Shown piece by piece: positions 52,170 through 60,247 of a DNA stretch of 64,000 bases; position 1 is the stretch's first letter, and each line of letters begins with the position of its first letter. The stretch lies in NCBI RefSeq assembly GCF_011752065.1, contig NZ_JAAIJY010000004.1, positions 62,001-126,000 on the forward strand. Direction: 5' to 3'. The DNA comes from Actinomyces sp. ZJ308 (GTDB taxonomy: Bacteria; Actinomycetota; Actinomycetes; Actinomycetales; Actinomycetaceae). Made by a program: the position numbers and the translations under genes. Under the pieces are notes generated by a model, which was not told where the DNA came from, searched no databases, and saw only the letters and a list, made by a program, of their open reading frames with translations.

Positions 52170-52210
52170 AGCGTCAGTCAGTCCCGATCGGCTCTGCCTA
52201 CTCCCCCGCC

Positions 52211-52963
52211 TCAGAGATCGAGAAGGGCGTCCAGGCCGATGGTCAGGCCGGGACGGCTGGAGACCTGTCGGACGGCGAGGACCACCCCGGGCATGAAGGA
52301 GGCCCGGTCGAAGGAGTCGGTGCGGATGGTCAGCTGCTCGCCGGGATTGCCGAGCACGACCTCCTCGTGGGCGGTCAGCCCCCGCAGGCGCACGGCGTGG
52401 ACGTGGACGCCGTCGACGACGGCCCCGCGGGCGCCGCCCGGGTCGGTCTGGGTGGCGTCCGGCATGGCGCCCAGGCCCGCCTCGGCGCGGGCGGCGGCGA
52501 TGCCCTGGGCGGTGGCGACCGCGGTGCCCGAGGGGGCGTCGACCTTGTTCGGGTGGTGGAGCTCGATGACCTCGGCGGACTCGAAGTAGGGGGCGGCCTT
52601 GGCGGCCAGGCTCATGGCCAGCACGGCGGACAGGGCGAAGTTCGGGGCGATGAGGACGGCCCGGCCGGCGGCCTCGGGCCGGGCCAGGCGGGCGCGGACG
52701 CGCTCGTAGGACTCCTGGTTCCAGCCGGTGGTGCCGACGACGATGTCCACCCCGGCGTCGATCAGGGCGTGGACATTGGCCTCGGTGACGCTGGGGACGG
52801 TGAAGTCGACGGCGACGTCGGCGCCGGCCAGGTGCTCAGCATCGAGGGGGTCCCCCACGTCCAGTCGGGCCACGAGCTCGAGACCCTCGGCGTCCTGGAC
52901 CGCCTGGCAGACGGTCGATCCCATGCGCCCGGCGGCGCCCACAACAGCTACGCGAATCGTCAT
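52211..52963 (-). CDS. dapB: 4-hydroxy-tetrahydrodipicolinate reductase
   Basis: Reduces the DapA product with NAD(P)H toward diaminopimelate and lysine. 250 residues, normal length. IRVAVVGAAGRMGSTVCQAV is the dinucleotide loop, VDIVVGTTGWNQES and ALSAVLAMSLAAKAAPYFESAEVIELHHPNKVDAPSGTAVATA hold the catalytic His and Lys, and VLGNPGEQLTIRTDSFDRASFMPGVVLAV is the tetramerisation region. Confidence 0.96.
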   Translation of the reverse strand: MTIRVAVVGAAGRMGSTVCQAVQDAEGLELVARLDVGDPLDAEHLAGADVAVDFTVPSVTEANVHALIDAGVDIVVGTTGWNQESYERVRARLARPEAAGRAVLIAPNFALSAVLAMSLAAKAAPYFESAEVIELHHPNKVDAPSGTAVATAQGIAAARAEAGLGAMPDATQTDPGGARGAVVDGVHVHAVRLRGLTAHEEVVLGNPGEQLTIRTDSFDRASFMPGVVLAVRQVSSRPGLTIGLDALLDL

Positions 52964-52980
52964 GGCCCCACCCTAGCTAC

Positions 52981-53625
52981 TCACTCGCCGGCCGCGGGAG
53001 ACGTCTTGCCCTCCGGCGCCAGCAGACCGGGACGGATGAGCTCCAGCCAGCGCCGGCGGACCTCGACCGGACTGTCAGCGGGGCAGAAGACCATGAGGAT
53101 GTAGAGGTCGGAGACGGTGAGATCGGGTCTCAGTCGCCCCTCTTCACGCCCCGCCTCGATGAGGCGCTCCAGGGCCTCGGTGGCTCGGGCCTCCGGCTCG
53201 GAGTACTCCATCTGCGCCCCCAGGGCCAGCGCGACGGCCTTGGCGGAGTGACTCCTCGCGATCATCTCCAGCGCCCGCTCCAGGAAGTCCAGGAGCTCCT
53301 GCGCGGCCTCGGCCCGGCGGGCCTCAACCCGCGCCCACGTCTCCTGAGCGTCTGCGGCCAGGACCTCGACGTACTGGTTGACGACCGCCGCGAGCAGGTC
53401 CGCCTTGTTGGGGAAGTGCCGGTAGAGCGTGCCGACAGCGACACCGGCCGCCCGGGCGATCTCCCCCATGGCCACCTCGGTCCCACGCTCGGTCACCAGG
53501 CGCATGGCGGCCTCAAGGATGCCGGTCCGGTTGCGCACGGCATCGGCGCGCCTCGACGAGCGCTCCGGCGACGTGCCGGTCGCTGCTGGCTGTTCCGCCC
53601 CTTGCTCGGCGGCGCCATCCTTCAT
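52981..53625 (-). CDS. TetR-family transcriptional regulator
   Basis: 214 residues from ATG 53625; the frame stays open to 53664. The helix-turn-helix domain covers about 30-80: RTGILEAAMRLVTERGTEVAMGEIARAAGVAVGTLYRHFPNKADLLAAVVNQYVE. The C-terminal ligand domain is of the SBP/TetR_C type seen beside oxidoreductases. It is divergent from an SDR gene, and the gap between them contains a 14-bp inverted repeat operator, so it should repress both genes. The inducing ligand is unknown. Confidence 0.92.
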   Translation of the reverse strand: MKDGAAEQGAEQPAATGTSPERSSRRADAVRNRTGILEAAMRLVTERGTEVAMGEIARAAGVAVGTLYRHFPNKADLLAAVVNQYVEVLAADAQETWARVEARRAEAAQELLDFLERALEMIARSHSAKAVALALGAQMEYSEPEARATEALERLIEAGREEGRLRPDLTVSDLYILMVFCPADSPVEVRRRWLELIRPGLLAPEGKTSPAAGE

Positions 53626-53692
53626 CCGAGTCACGCTCCTCCGTCTCCTTGCCTCGTCCCACACCGTGCCGAGGGTCTCAGTTGCACAAAGG

Positions 53693-53730
53693 TGAATCTT
53701 TGTTCAGGATAGTACATGAACGAAGATTCA
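53693..53730. promoter_or_regulatory. TetR operator in the divergent promoter
   Basis: TGAATCTTTGTTCA (53693-53706) and TGAACGAAGATTCA (53717-53730) are inverted copies with one mismatch, separated by 10 nt. Placement between the regulator and the SDR gene is typical of autoregulated TetR pairs. Confidence 0.8.
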
Positions 53731-53755
53731 GGTTAGCGAGAGGACACCTCAGACG

Positions 53756-54664
53756 ATGACGACCACCACGCCCACCGAGGCCCCGACAACGTCTCCCGAG
53801 AACTCCACGGCAGACTCGGAGCACTCAGAGTATTCGTCGAACCGCACCGCGCTCGTCACCGGAGCCTCCTCCGGCATCGGCGAGGACACCGCCCGCAGAC
53901 TCCAGGCGCTGGGCTACACCGTCTACGGCGCGGCCCGCCGCATCGACCGCCTCCAGGCCCTGGCCGCCGACGGCATCCGCCCGTTGGCCATGGACGTCAC
54001 CGACGACGCCTCGATGAGCGCCGGCGTGGACCGCATCCTTGCCGAGACCGGCCGCATCGACGTCCTGGTCAACAACGCCGGCTACGGCTCCTACGGAGCC
54101 ATCGAGGACGTCCCGATCGACGAAGCCCGCCGCCAGTTCGAGGTCAATGTCTTCGGCCTGGCCCGCCTGACCCAGCTGGTGACCCCGCACATGCGCACCC
54201 AGGGATCGGGCACCATCATCAACATCTCCTCCATGGGCGGAAAGCTGACCACGCCGCTGGGCGGCTGGTACCACGCCACCAAGTACGCCGTCGAGTCCCT
54301 CAGTGACGCGCTGCGCATGGAACTGCGGCCCTTCGGGATCGACGTCGTCGTGGTCGAGCCCGGCGGGATCCGCACCGAGTGGGCCTCGATCGCCGCCGAC
54401 CACCTGGAGGCCACCGCCGAGGGCAGCGCCTACGCCGACCAGATCAAGGCCGTGGCCGGAGCCATGCGCAGCGAGTCCAACCAGCGGCGCTACTCCCCTC
54501 CCGAGGTCATCGCCCGCACCGTCGGCAAGATCGTCACCGCCCGCCACCCGCGGACCCACTACGCGGTGGGCTTCATGGCCAAGCCGCTCATCGCCGCGCG
54601 TCGTGTCCTGCCCGACCGCACCTTCGACCACCTCATCGGCGCCGCCTTCGGGATGCTGCGCTGA
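53756..54664 (+). CDS. Short-chain dehydrogenase/reductase
   Basis: 302 residues, classical NAD(P)-dependent SDR. TALVTGASSGIGEDTARRLQALGYTVYGAARR (about 31-60) is the cofactor loop; DVLVNNAGYGSYGAIEDV, IINISSMGGK (catalytic Ser) and YHATKYAVESLSDALRMEL (Tyr and Lys, about 171) complete the active site. The Arg after GAAR favours NADP. The first 28 residues are a Thr/Ser/Glu-rich extension. Probably repressed by the adjacent TetR. The substrate is unknown. The 32-bp direct repeat begins 7 nt beyond its stop. Confidence 0.93.
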   Translation: MTTTTPTEAPTTSPENSTADSEHSEYSSNRTALVTGASSGIGEDTARRLQALGYTVYGAARRIDRLQALAADGIRPLAMDVTDDASMSAGVDRILAETGRIDVLVNNAGYGSYGAIEDVPIDEARRQFEVNVFGLARLTQLVTPHMRTQGSGTIINISSMGGKLTTPLGGWYHATKYAVESLSDALRMELRPFGIDVVVVEPGGIRTEWASIAADHLEATAEGSAYADQIKAVAGAMRSESNQRRYSPPEVIARTVGKIVTARHPRTHYAVGFMAKPLIAARRVLPDRTFDHLIGAAFGMLR

Positions 54665-54671
54665 TCGAGGT

Positions 54672-54703
54672 CGGCACGGACCGCGGGCACCGGGGCCGAC
54701 GGC
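54672..54703 (+). repeat. Direct repeat, left copy (32 bp)
   Basis: Begins CGGCACGGACCGCGGG and matches 55755-55786 at 31 of 32 positions (one G/A change). It lies just after the SDR stop and bounds a patch of gene fragments. Confidence 0.8.
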
Positions 54704-54748
54704 CTGCCGCGCCTGCGCACGTATGCCCGCATCTTCGGCACGGATGCG

Positions 54749-55039
54749 GTGACGAAGAACCAGGCCGCCTACCTCGACGCCCGCCCGCATCGGAACGTTG
54801 AGGACGCGACCCGCACAGCAAACCGAGCCCACGCCGAAATCGAGGCGTTACGCGCACTCACCCCCACCGAGGCACTTCGACGCATCAAGCAGTCCCGTGC
54901 CATCGAGCAGACGCAGCGCAATGCCACCGACCGCGCTGTCGAGGAACGTCACCGCCAACTCCAATCCTCGCGCGCCCTGACTCAAGACCGCGGGCGGGCC
55001 GTCCCTGGACAGACGACCGCAGCACCAGCGTGCTCGTAG
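54749..55039 (+). CDS. Hypothetical protein, perhaps a C-terminal remnant
   Basis: A 96-codon frame (GTG start) with a helical, Arg/Glu/Ala-rich product: AYLDARPHRNVEDATRTANRAHAEIEALRALTPTEALRRIKQSRAIEQTQRNATDRAVEERHRQLQ. The reading frame upstream (LPRLRTYARIFGTDAVTKNQ) is equally protein-like back to the SDR stop, so the visible piece may be the tail of a larger gene whose front is lost. The style resembles coiled tails of plasmid or conjugation proteins, but no family is assigned. Confidence 0.4.
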   Translation: MTKNQAAYLDARPHRNVEDATRTANRAHAEIEALRALTPTEALRRIKQSRAIEQTQRNATDRAVEERHRQLQSSRALTQDRGRAVPGQTTAAPACS

Positions 55040-55050
55040 ACTTCGAACTC

Positions 55051-55092
55051 ATAGGTGCATAGTCATATAGGTGTGCAGTAGACTATGTGGCA
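55051..55092 (+). promoter_or_regulatory. AT-rich operator-like segment
   Basis: CATAGTC (55058-55064) and GACTATG (55081-55087) are an inverted pair, and ATAGGTG occurs twice (55051-55057 and 55067-55073). It directly precedes an ATG (55093). It resembles the autoregulatory leader of a PadR-type gene. Confidence 0.4.
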
Positions 55093-55290
55093 TGGAGTTG
55101 AAGCGCGCAATCCTCGGGCTGCTGTCGACCCGCTCCGCGCGGGGAAGACCTTCGGTCTGCTGGGAACGAACGGCGCCGGTAAGACCACGACCGTGGAGAT
55201 GCCGGCAGGTCTCCGCCGGCCCACCCAGGGCAGCGTCCGGCTCTTGGGGCTGAATCCGTTCAGCGACCTCATGCGGTTCTTGATCCTCGG
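55093..55290 (+). pseudogene. Broken fusion: regulator start joined to ABC ATPase fragment
   Basis: From ATG 55093 the frame reads [15 protein letters not shown], like the start of a PadR-family regulator. Within 50 nt the sequence becomes, in another frame, an ABC-2-type ATPase: [38 protein letters not shown], with an intact Walker A. The ATPase match stops after about 40 residues, with no Q-loop, signature or Walker B. This looks like deletion-joined remnants of a regulator-ABC transporter locus. Confidence 0.55.
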
Positions 55291-55340
55291 CATCCGTGCG
55301 CATATCCTCGCAATGCAGTGGCTCGATGAAAGGAAACCAC

Positions 55341-55724
55341 ATGACCACGATCGCTCTTATCGTCGTGCTCGCACTGCTGGCGGCGCTCGCCGTCGGGCAG
55401 ATCCTCGCCGCGTCGGGCCTTCCCTTAGGTCGTTTCGCGTGGGGCGGCAAGCACCGCGTTCTGCCGCGTGGGCTCCGCGTCGCCAGTGCGGTGTCGGTGC
55501 TGGTGTACGCGGGGTTGGCGGCCCTGCTGCTCAGCCGTGCGGGTATTCTCCCGGCCGGAGACAGTGCAGCGGTGATCGTCTTGACCTGGGTGGCGTTCGC
55601 GTTCTTCGCCGCGAGCGTGGCGCTCAACGCGATCTCGCGCAGCCCCGCCGAACGCTGGACGATGACACCGACCAGCCTCCTGCTGGCAGCAGCAACGCTC
55701 GTCATCGCCCTGGGCGGAGGGTAA
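55341..55724 (+). CDS. Small integral membrane protein, unknown
   Basis: 127 residues from ATG 55341 with AGGAAA upstream. Four hydrophobic segments are visible (about 3-24, 45-65, 73-95, 106-125) with short loops ([41 protein letters not shown]). No family is assigned. It is complete, with a good ribosome site, and may be the one intact gene of the repeat-bounded patch. Confidence 0.6.
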   Translation: MTTIALIVVLALLAALAVGQILAASGLPLGRFAWGGKHRVLPRGLRVASAVSVLVYAGLAALLLSRAGILPAGDSAAVIVLTWVAFAFFAASVALNAISRSPAERWTMTPTSLLLAAATLVIALGGG

Positions 55725-55754
55725 CGGTGTGCTCGTAGTGGCCTCTGACATGTG

Positions 55755-55786
55755 CGGCACGGACCACGGGCACCGGGGCCGACGGC
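55755..55786 (+). repeat. Direct repeat, right copy (32 bp)
   Basis: Begins CGGCACGGACCACGGG; 31 of 32 positions identical to 54672-54703. Confidence 0.8.
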
Positions 55787-55846
55787 GTACTGCGGGCAGC
55801 AGTCGTCGTCGGCCCCTCACGTGACTGGGCCGAATGGCGGCCGACG

Positions 55847-57280
55847 TCAGTCGACCGGCCCCACGAGGATGCGGGCGCGCTTCTGGTCCACCAACCAGGC
55901 GGCCATCTCCTGGACCTCCTCAGGGGTCACGGACTCCAGACGGCGCAGGTTGTCCTCCATGGAGCGCAGGCGCCCGGTGACGACCTCGGCGCGCCCCAGG
56001 CGCCCCATGCGGGCCAGGGAGTCCTCCCCGCCGAGCACCATGGCGCCGCGCAGCTGGCCCCGGGCCCGCGCCATCTCACGGTCGGTGACGCCGTGCTCGG
56101 CGAGCTTCTCGAACTCGCCGATCATGACGGTGCTCACCTCGTCGACGTCGCCGGGGGCGCAGCCGGCGTAGAGCCCGAAGGCGCCGGAACCGGCGTAGGA
56201 GGTGTCGAAGGCGTAGGTGGTGTAGGCCAGGCCCCGCTTTTCGCGCACCTCCTGGAACAGGCGCGAGGACATGCCTCCGCCCAGGATGGTGGTGAGCACG
56301 CTCATGGCCCAGCGCCGTTCATCGCGCACCGCGATGCCCTGGCAGGTCAGGTACAGGTGGGTCTGCTCGCTCTCGCGCGCAACGGTGATGTCATGGACGT
56401 CCAGCGCCGTGAAGGGCTCGATCTCGAAGCGGCGCTCGCGCGGGACCGCGTCGGCAGAGGCGTCCCAGCCGGCCGCGGCCAGGTCGGCGGCCACGCGCTC
56501 GCAGACCTCGTCGTGGTCGACGGCGCCGGCGGCCGCCACCACGAGGGTGTCGGAGGCGTAGGTGCGCTTGTAGTGCTCCCACACGGCGTCGCGCGGTACG
56601 GCGGTGACGGTCTCGTTGGTGCCACCGATGGGGCGGCCCAGCGGCGTGTCCTCGCCGAAGGCGGCGCGGGCGAAGGCCTCCTGGGCGACGTCGGCGGGGT
56701 CGTCTGCGGCGTCGGCGAGCTCGGAGACGATGACGCCGCGCTCGGTCTCGACGTCGGTGGGCTCCAGGAGCGAGGAGGTCACCATGTCGGCGAGCACGTC
56801 GAGGGCCTCCATGCCATCGGGGGCGAGCACGCGGGCGTAGTAGGAGGTGTGCTCCTTGGAGGTGGCGGCGTTGGACTCGCCACCGATCATGTCGAAGGCC
56901 TCGGCGATGTCGTGGGCGTCGCGCGTGGCGGTGCCCTTGAACAGCAGGTGCTCCAGGAAGTGGGTGGAGCCCTCCTGGCCGGGCGCCTCGTCCCGGCTGC
57001 CGACGCCGAACCACATGCCGATCGAGGCCGAGCGCAGGCCCGGCACGGACTCGGTGATGACGCGTACCCCTCCGGGCAGGACGGAGCGGCGGGTGAGCGC
57101 ACCGTCGTCGTGCAGGGTGAGCTCAGTGCCGTCGCGGCCGGGCCGCCCGCGCCGCAGCTCCACCTCGGAGTAGTCGGTCGAGCTCAAGGTCTCCCCCGCT
57201 GCCGGGTTCGAAGCGAGGTCTGCTGAGGATGTGGGTGCCACCGACCCTGCTGAGCCGGTTCGCGTGTCTGGGTTGGTCAC
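55847..57280 (-). CDS. M16-family zinc metalloprotease (insulinase/PqqL type)
   Basis: 477 residues from GTG 57280. STHFLEHLLFKGT (about 102-114) holds the inverted zinc motif HxxEH; the third ligand Glu should lie in ETERGVIVSELADAADDP (about 180). The inactive C-terminal M16 half follows (LTCQGIAVRDERRWAMSVLTTILGGGMSSRLFQEVREKRGLAYTTYAF). Encoded just downstream of pnp, a linkage common in Gram-positive bacteria. The first 45 residues are a Ser/Thr-rich leader. No signal peptide; cytosolic peptide degradation is likely. Confidence 0.92.
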   Translation of the reverse strand: MTNPDTRTGSAGSVAPTSSADLASNPAAGETLSSTDYSEVELRRGRPGRDGTELTLHDDGALTRRSVLPGGVRVITESVPGLRSASIGMWFGVGSRDEAPGQEGSTHFLEHLLFKGTATRDAHDIAEAFDMIGGESNAATSKEHTSYYARVLAPDGMEALDVLADMVTSSLLEPTDVETERGVIVSELADAADDPADVAQEAFARAAFGEDTPLGRPIGGTNETVTAVPRDAVWEHYKRTYASDTLVVAAAGAVDHDEVCERVAADLAAAGWDASADAVPRERRFEIEPFTALDVHDITVARESEQTHLYLTCQGIAVRDERRWAMSVLTTILGGGMSSRLFQEVREKRGLAYTTYAFDTSYAGSGAFGLYAGCAPGDVDEVSTVMIGEFEKLAEHGVTDREMARARGQLRGAMVLGGEDSLARMGRLGRAEVVTGRLRSMEDNLRRLESVTPEEVQEMAAWLVDQKRARILVGPVD

Positions 57281-57367
57281 CCGCGAAGACTAACGGGCAG
57301 CGGGGCCCGCTGTCGTTCCAGTAGCCCACGACGCCCTGCCGCGCGCAGCGAACGCGCCTCCGAACGA

Positions 57368-57408
57368 CGGTGTCCCCGCCCGGTCCAGCGGACCGGGCGG
57401 GGACACCG
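57368..57408 (-). terminator. Strong hairpin after pnp
   Basis: A perfect 19-bp stem (57368-57386 with 57390-57408) and a 3-nt loop, about 40 nt beyond the pnp stop and before the M16 gene. It probably ends or attenuates the pnp transcript. Confidence 0.8.
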
Positions 57409-57445
57409 GGACGTGCGTCAGCCGGCTAGCGACGCCTGGCGGACC

Positions 57446-59818
57446 TCACTCCTCCTCGGAGGAGTCGGCGGAGCGCATCCGACGACGACGCGGACGACGC
57501 TCGCGGCGCGGCTGCTCGCCCTCCCCGTCCTTGCTCTCGCGGCTCTCGCGCTCACGACGCGAGCCGCCGTCGCGCGAGGCCTTGCGGGCCGCCTCACCCT
57601 CGGCCTCGGCGGCGAGCTGCTCGTCGGTGAGGACCGCGTGCAGGCTCAGCTTGCCGCGCTGATCGATCTCCGCCAGCTCGACCTGGACCTTGTCACCCAC
57701 GCCCAGGACGTCCTCGACGTTCTCCACGCGCTTGCCGCCGACGAGCCGGCGGATCTGGGAGATGTGGAGCAGGCCGTCCTTGCCGGGGGTCAGCGAGACG
57801 AAGGCGCCGAAGGTCGTGGTCTTGACCACGGTGCCCACGAAGCGCTCGCCGATCTCGGGCATCTGCGGGTTGGCGATGGCGTTGACGGCGTCACGGGCGG
57901 CCTCGGCGGAGGGGCCGTCGGAGGCGCCGATGTAGACGGTGCCGTCGTCCTCGACCGTCAGGTCCGCGCCGGTGTCCTCCTGGATCTGGTTGATCATCTT
58001 GCCCTTGGGGCCGATGACCTCCCCGATCTTGTCCACGGGGATGCGCACGGCCAGGACGCGCGGGGCGGTGGGGGCCATCTCGTCGGGGGCGTCGATGGCC
58101 TGGGCCAGGACGTCGAGGATGAACAGTCGGGCGTCTCGGGCCTGGCCGAGCGCTCCGGCCAGGACCTCCGAGGGCAGGCCGTCGAGCTTGGTGTCCAGCT
58201 GGAGGGCCGTGATGAAGTCGCGGGTTCCGGCGACCTTGAAGTCCATGTCCCCGAAGGCGTCCTCGGAGCCGAGGATGTCGGTGAGGGTGGCCCACTTGGT
58301 CTCGCCGTCGATGACCTCGTGCATGAGGCCCATGGCGATACCGGCCACGGGGGCGCGCAGCGGGACACCGGCGTTGAGCAGGGACAGGGTGGAGGCGCAC
58401 ACCGAGCCCATGGAGGTCGAGCCGTTGGAGCCCAGGGCCTCGGAGACCTGACGGATCGCGTAGGGGAAGTCCTCGCGGGCGGGCAGAACCGGCACCAGGG
58501 CCCGCTCGGCCAGGTTGCCGTGGCCGATCTCGCGGCGCTTGGGGGCGCCCACTCGGCCGGTCTCACCGGTGGAGAAGGGCGGGAAGTTGTAGTTGTGCAT
58601 GTAGCGCTTGTGGGTGACCGGGGAGAGGTCGTCCACCTGCTGTTCCATGCGCAGCATGTTGAGGGTGGTCACGCCCAGGATCTGGGTCTCGCCGCGCTCG
58701 AAGATGGCAGAGCCGTGGACGCGGGGCAGGACCTCGACCTCGGCGGCCAGGGTGCGGATGTCCTTCAGGCCGCGTCCGTCCATGCGCACGCCCTCGGTGA
58801 GGGTGCGGTGGCGCACGATCTTCTTGGTCACGGAGCGGAAGGCGGCCTTGAGGGCCTTGGTGTCCTCCTCGGTGGGGAAGGACTCGGCGAGCTCGGCCAG
58901 CACCTCGTCGCGCACGGCGTCGGTGGCCAGGTCGCGGGCCTGCTTGCCCTCGGTGGCGATGGCGGCGGCCAGGCCGTGGGCCTCGGCGGCCTTCTCGACG
59001 GCGTCGTACTGCTCGTCGGAGTAGTCCAGGTAGAGGGGGAACTCGGCGGTGGGCTTCGAGGCGTGCTGGGCAACCTCGAGCTGGGCGTCGCACAGGGCCT
59101 TGATGTGGGGCTTGGCGGCCTCCAGGCCCTCGGCGACGACGGCCTCGGTGGGGGCCACGGCCCCGGCGTTGATGAGCTCCCAGGCGTGCTCGGTGGCGCC
59201 GGCCTCAACCATCATGATGGCAACGTCGCCGCCCTCCAGGACGCGGCCGGCCACGACCATCTGGAAGGTGGCGCGCTGCTGCTCGGAGTAGCGGGGGAAG
59301 GCCACCCAGTGCCCGTCGATGAGGGCCAGGCGGGTGCCGGCCACGGGCCCGGAGAAGGGCAGGCCGGCGATCTGGGTGGACATCGAGGCGGCGTTGATGG
59401 CCAGGACGTCGTAGTCGTCGTCGGGGTGGATGGCCAGGACGGTCTCGACGACCTGGACCTCGTTGCGCAGGCCCTTGACGAAGGAGGGGCGCAGCGGACG
59501 GTCGATGAGGCGGCAGGCCAGGATGGCGGCGGTGCCGGCGCGGCCCTCGCGACGGAAGAAGGAGCCGGGGATGCGCCCGGCGGCGTACTGGCGCTCCTCG
59601 ACGTCCACGGTCAGGGGGAAGAAGTCGAACTGGTCCTTGGGGTGCTTGCCCACGGTGGTCGCGGACAGGACGGCCGTCTCACCGTCGAGGTAGGCCATGG
59701 CGCTTCCGGCGGCCTGCTTGGCCAGGCGGCCCGTCTCGAAGCGCACCACGCGCTTACCGAAGGAGCCGTTGTCGATCACTGCCTCGGCGGCGGTGACCTC
59801 GGGGTCATCAATGAACAT
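57446..59818 (-). CDS. pnp: Polyribonucleotide nucleotidyltransferase (PNPase)
   Basis: Phosphorolytic 3'-5' exoribonuclease; trimeric. 790 residues from ATG 59818 (GAAAGAGA upstream); the frame is open further but not conserved. Two RNase PH domains are visible ([32 protein letters not shown]... and [35 protein letters not shown]...), then KH ([27 protein letters not shown], about 600) and S1 ([31 protein letters not shown], about 655). The Arg/Glu-rich tail after about 730 is typical of actinobacteria. Confidence 0.97.
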   Translation of the reverse strand: MFIDDPEVTAAEAVIDNGSFGKRVVRFETGRLAKQAAGSAMAYLDGETAVLSATTVGKHPKDQFDFFPLTVDVEERQYAAGRIPGSFFRREGRAGTAAILACRLIDRPLRPSFVKGLRNEVQVVETVLAIHPDDDYDVLAINAASMSTQIAGLPFSGPVAGTRLALIDGHWVAFPRYSEQQRATFQMVVAGRVLEGGDVAIMMVEAGATEHAWELINAGAVAPTEAVVAEGLEAAKPHIKALCDAQLEVAQHASKPTAEFPLYLDYSDEQYDAVEKAAEAHGLAAAIATEGKQARDLATDAVRDEVLAELAESFPTEEDTKALKAAFRSVTKKIVRHRTLTEGVRMDGRGLKDIRTLAAEVEVLPRVHGSAIFERGETQILGVTTLNMLRMEQQVDDLSPVTHKRYMHNYNFPPFSTGETGRVGAPKRREIGHGNLAERALVPVLPAREDFPYAIRQVSEALGSNGSTSMGSVCASTLSLLNAGVPLRAPVAGIAMGLMHEVIDGETKWATLTDILGSEDAFGDMDFKVAGTRDFITALQLDTKLDGLPSEVLAGALGQARDARLFILDVLAQAIDAPDEMAPTAPRVLAVRIPVDKIGEVIGPKGKMINQIQEDTGADLTVEDDGTVYIGASDGPSAEAARDAVNAIANPQMPEIGERFVGTVVKTTTFGAFVSLTPGKDGLLHISQIRRLVGGKRVENVEDVLGVGDKVQVELAEIDQRGKLSLHAVLTDEQLAAEAEGEAARKASRDGGSRRERESRESKDGEGEQPRRERRPRRRRMRSADSSEEE

Positions 59819-60247
59819 GAAGTCTCTTTCTCGCGATCGTCGAGCCGGTCCGTGGCCTTCGATCGAGGCCCACGGAGCCCGGTCCTCCCGCACGCGGATC
59901 TCCATGATCCCACGGCGCGGAGGCGGTTCCGGAGGCCACCACCGAAAACCGACGGGGCCGGCAGCTCTCCGGGTCTCTTCCCGGAGGCAGGGCTGCGGTC
60001 CCCCGTGCCCCTCACCGGTTCTCACGCCGGGAGAGCGTCGAAGAGCCGTCACGAGCACGCAGAGGGCGCAGCCGCGCAGATTCTATCGTGCGCGGCCTCA
60101 TCATGCCGATCGGCGCCGCCGAGTGCCACGTGAGATGAGACGCGCGGGACCTTCGATTCTGGACCGGGTTCGCCCCGGCGTGACAAGGTAGCGCCAATGA
60201 CAGGACAAATAACCCTGTCTCACCCCTTCTTCTCAGGAGCGTCAACG
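59819..60247. promoter_or_regulatory. 429-bp divergent leader between pnp and fucO
   Basis: No gene was found. A CTCCGGG/CCCGGAG hairpin (59967-59986) lies in the pnp leader. Close to fucO, GACAGG and CCTGTC (60199-60204 and 60214-60219) flank ACAAATAAC, a plausible operator over a -10-like region. Confidence 0.4.

Larger units (their letters stand above)
54672..55786. other. Repeat-bounded patch of gene fragments
   Basis: A stretch of about 1.1 kb between two near-identical 32-bp direct repeats, inserted between the SDR gene and the M16 protease. Contents: a Glu/Arg/Ala-rich ORF probably missing its front, an AT-rich regulatory segment with the first codons of a regulator-like gene, an ABC ATPase fragment, and a small membrane protein. 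No transposase or integrase was found. This is best read as a decayed accessory insertion. Confidence 0.5.

Noticed and set aside
55063-55293. Minus-strand frame with [14 protein letters not shown]
   Set aside because: This is the familiar antisense translation of an ABC transporter Walker A region, not a real protein.
57413-60133. A 900-codon open frame on the plus strand, opposite pnp
   Set aside because: It mirrors pnp codons in GC-rich DNA, is Gly/Val/Leu/Asp-biased and has no recognisable domain.
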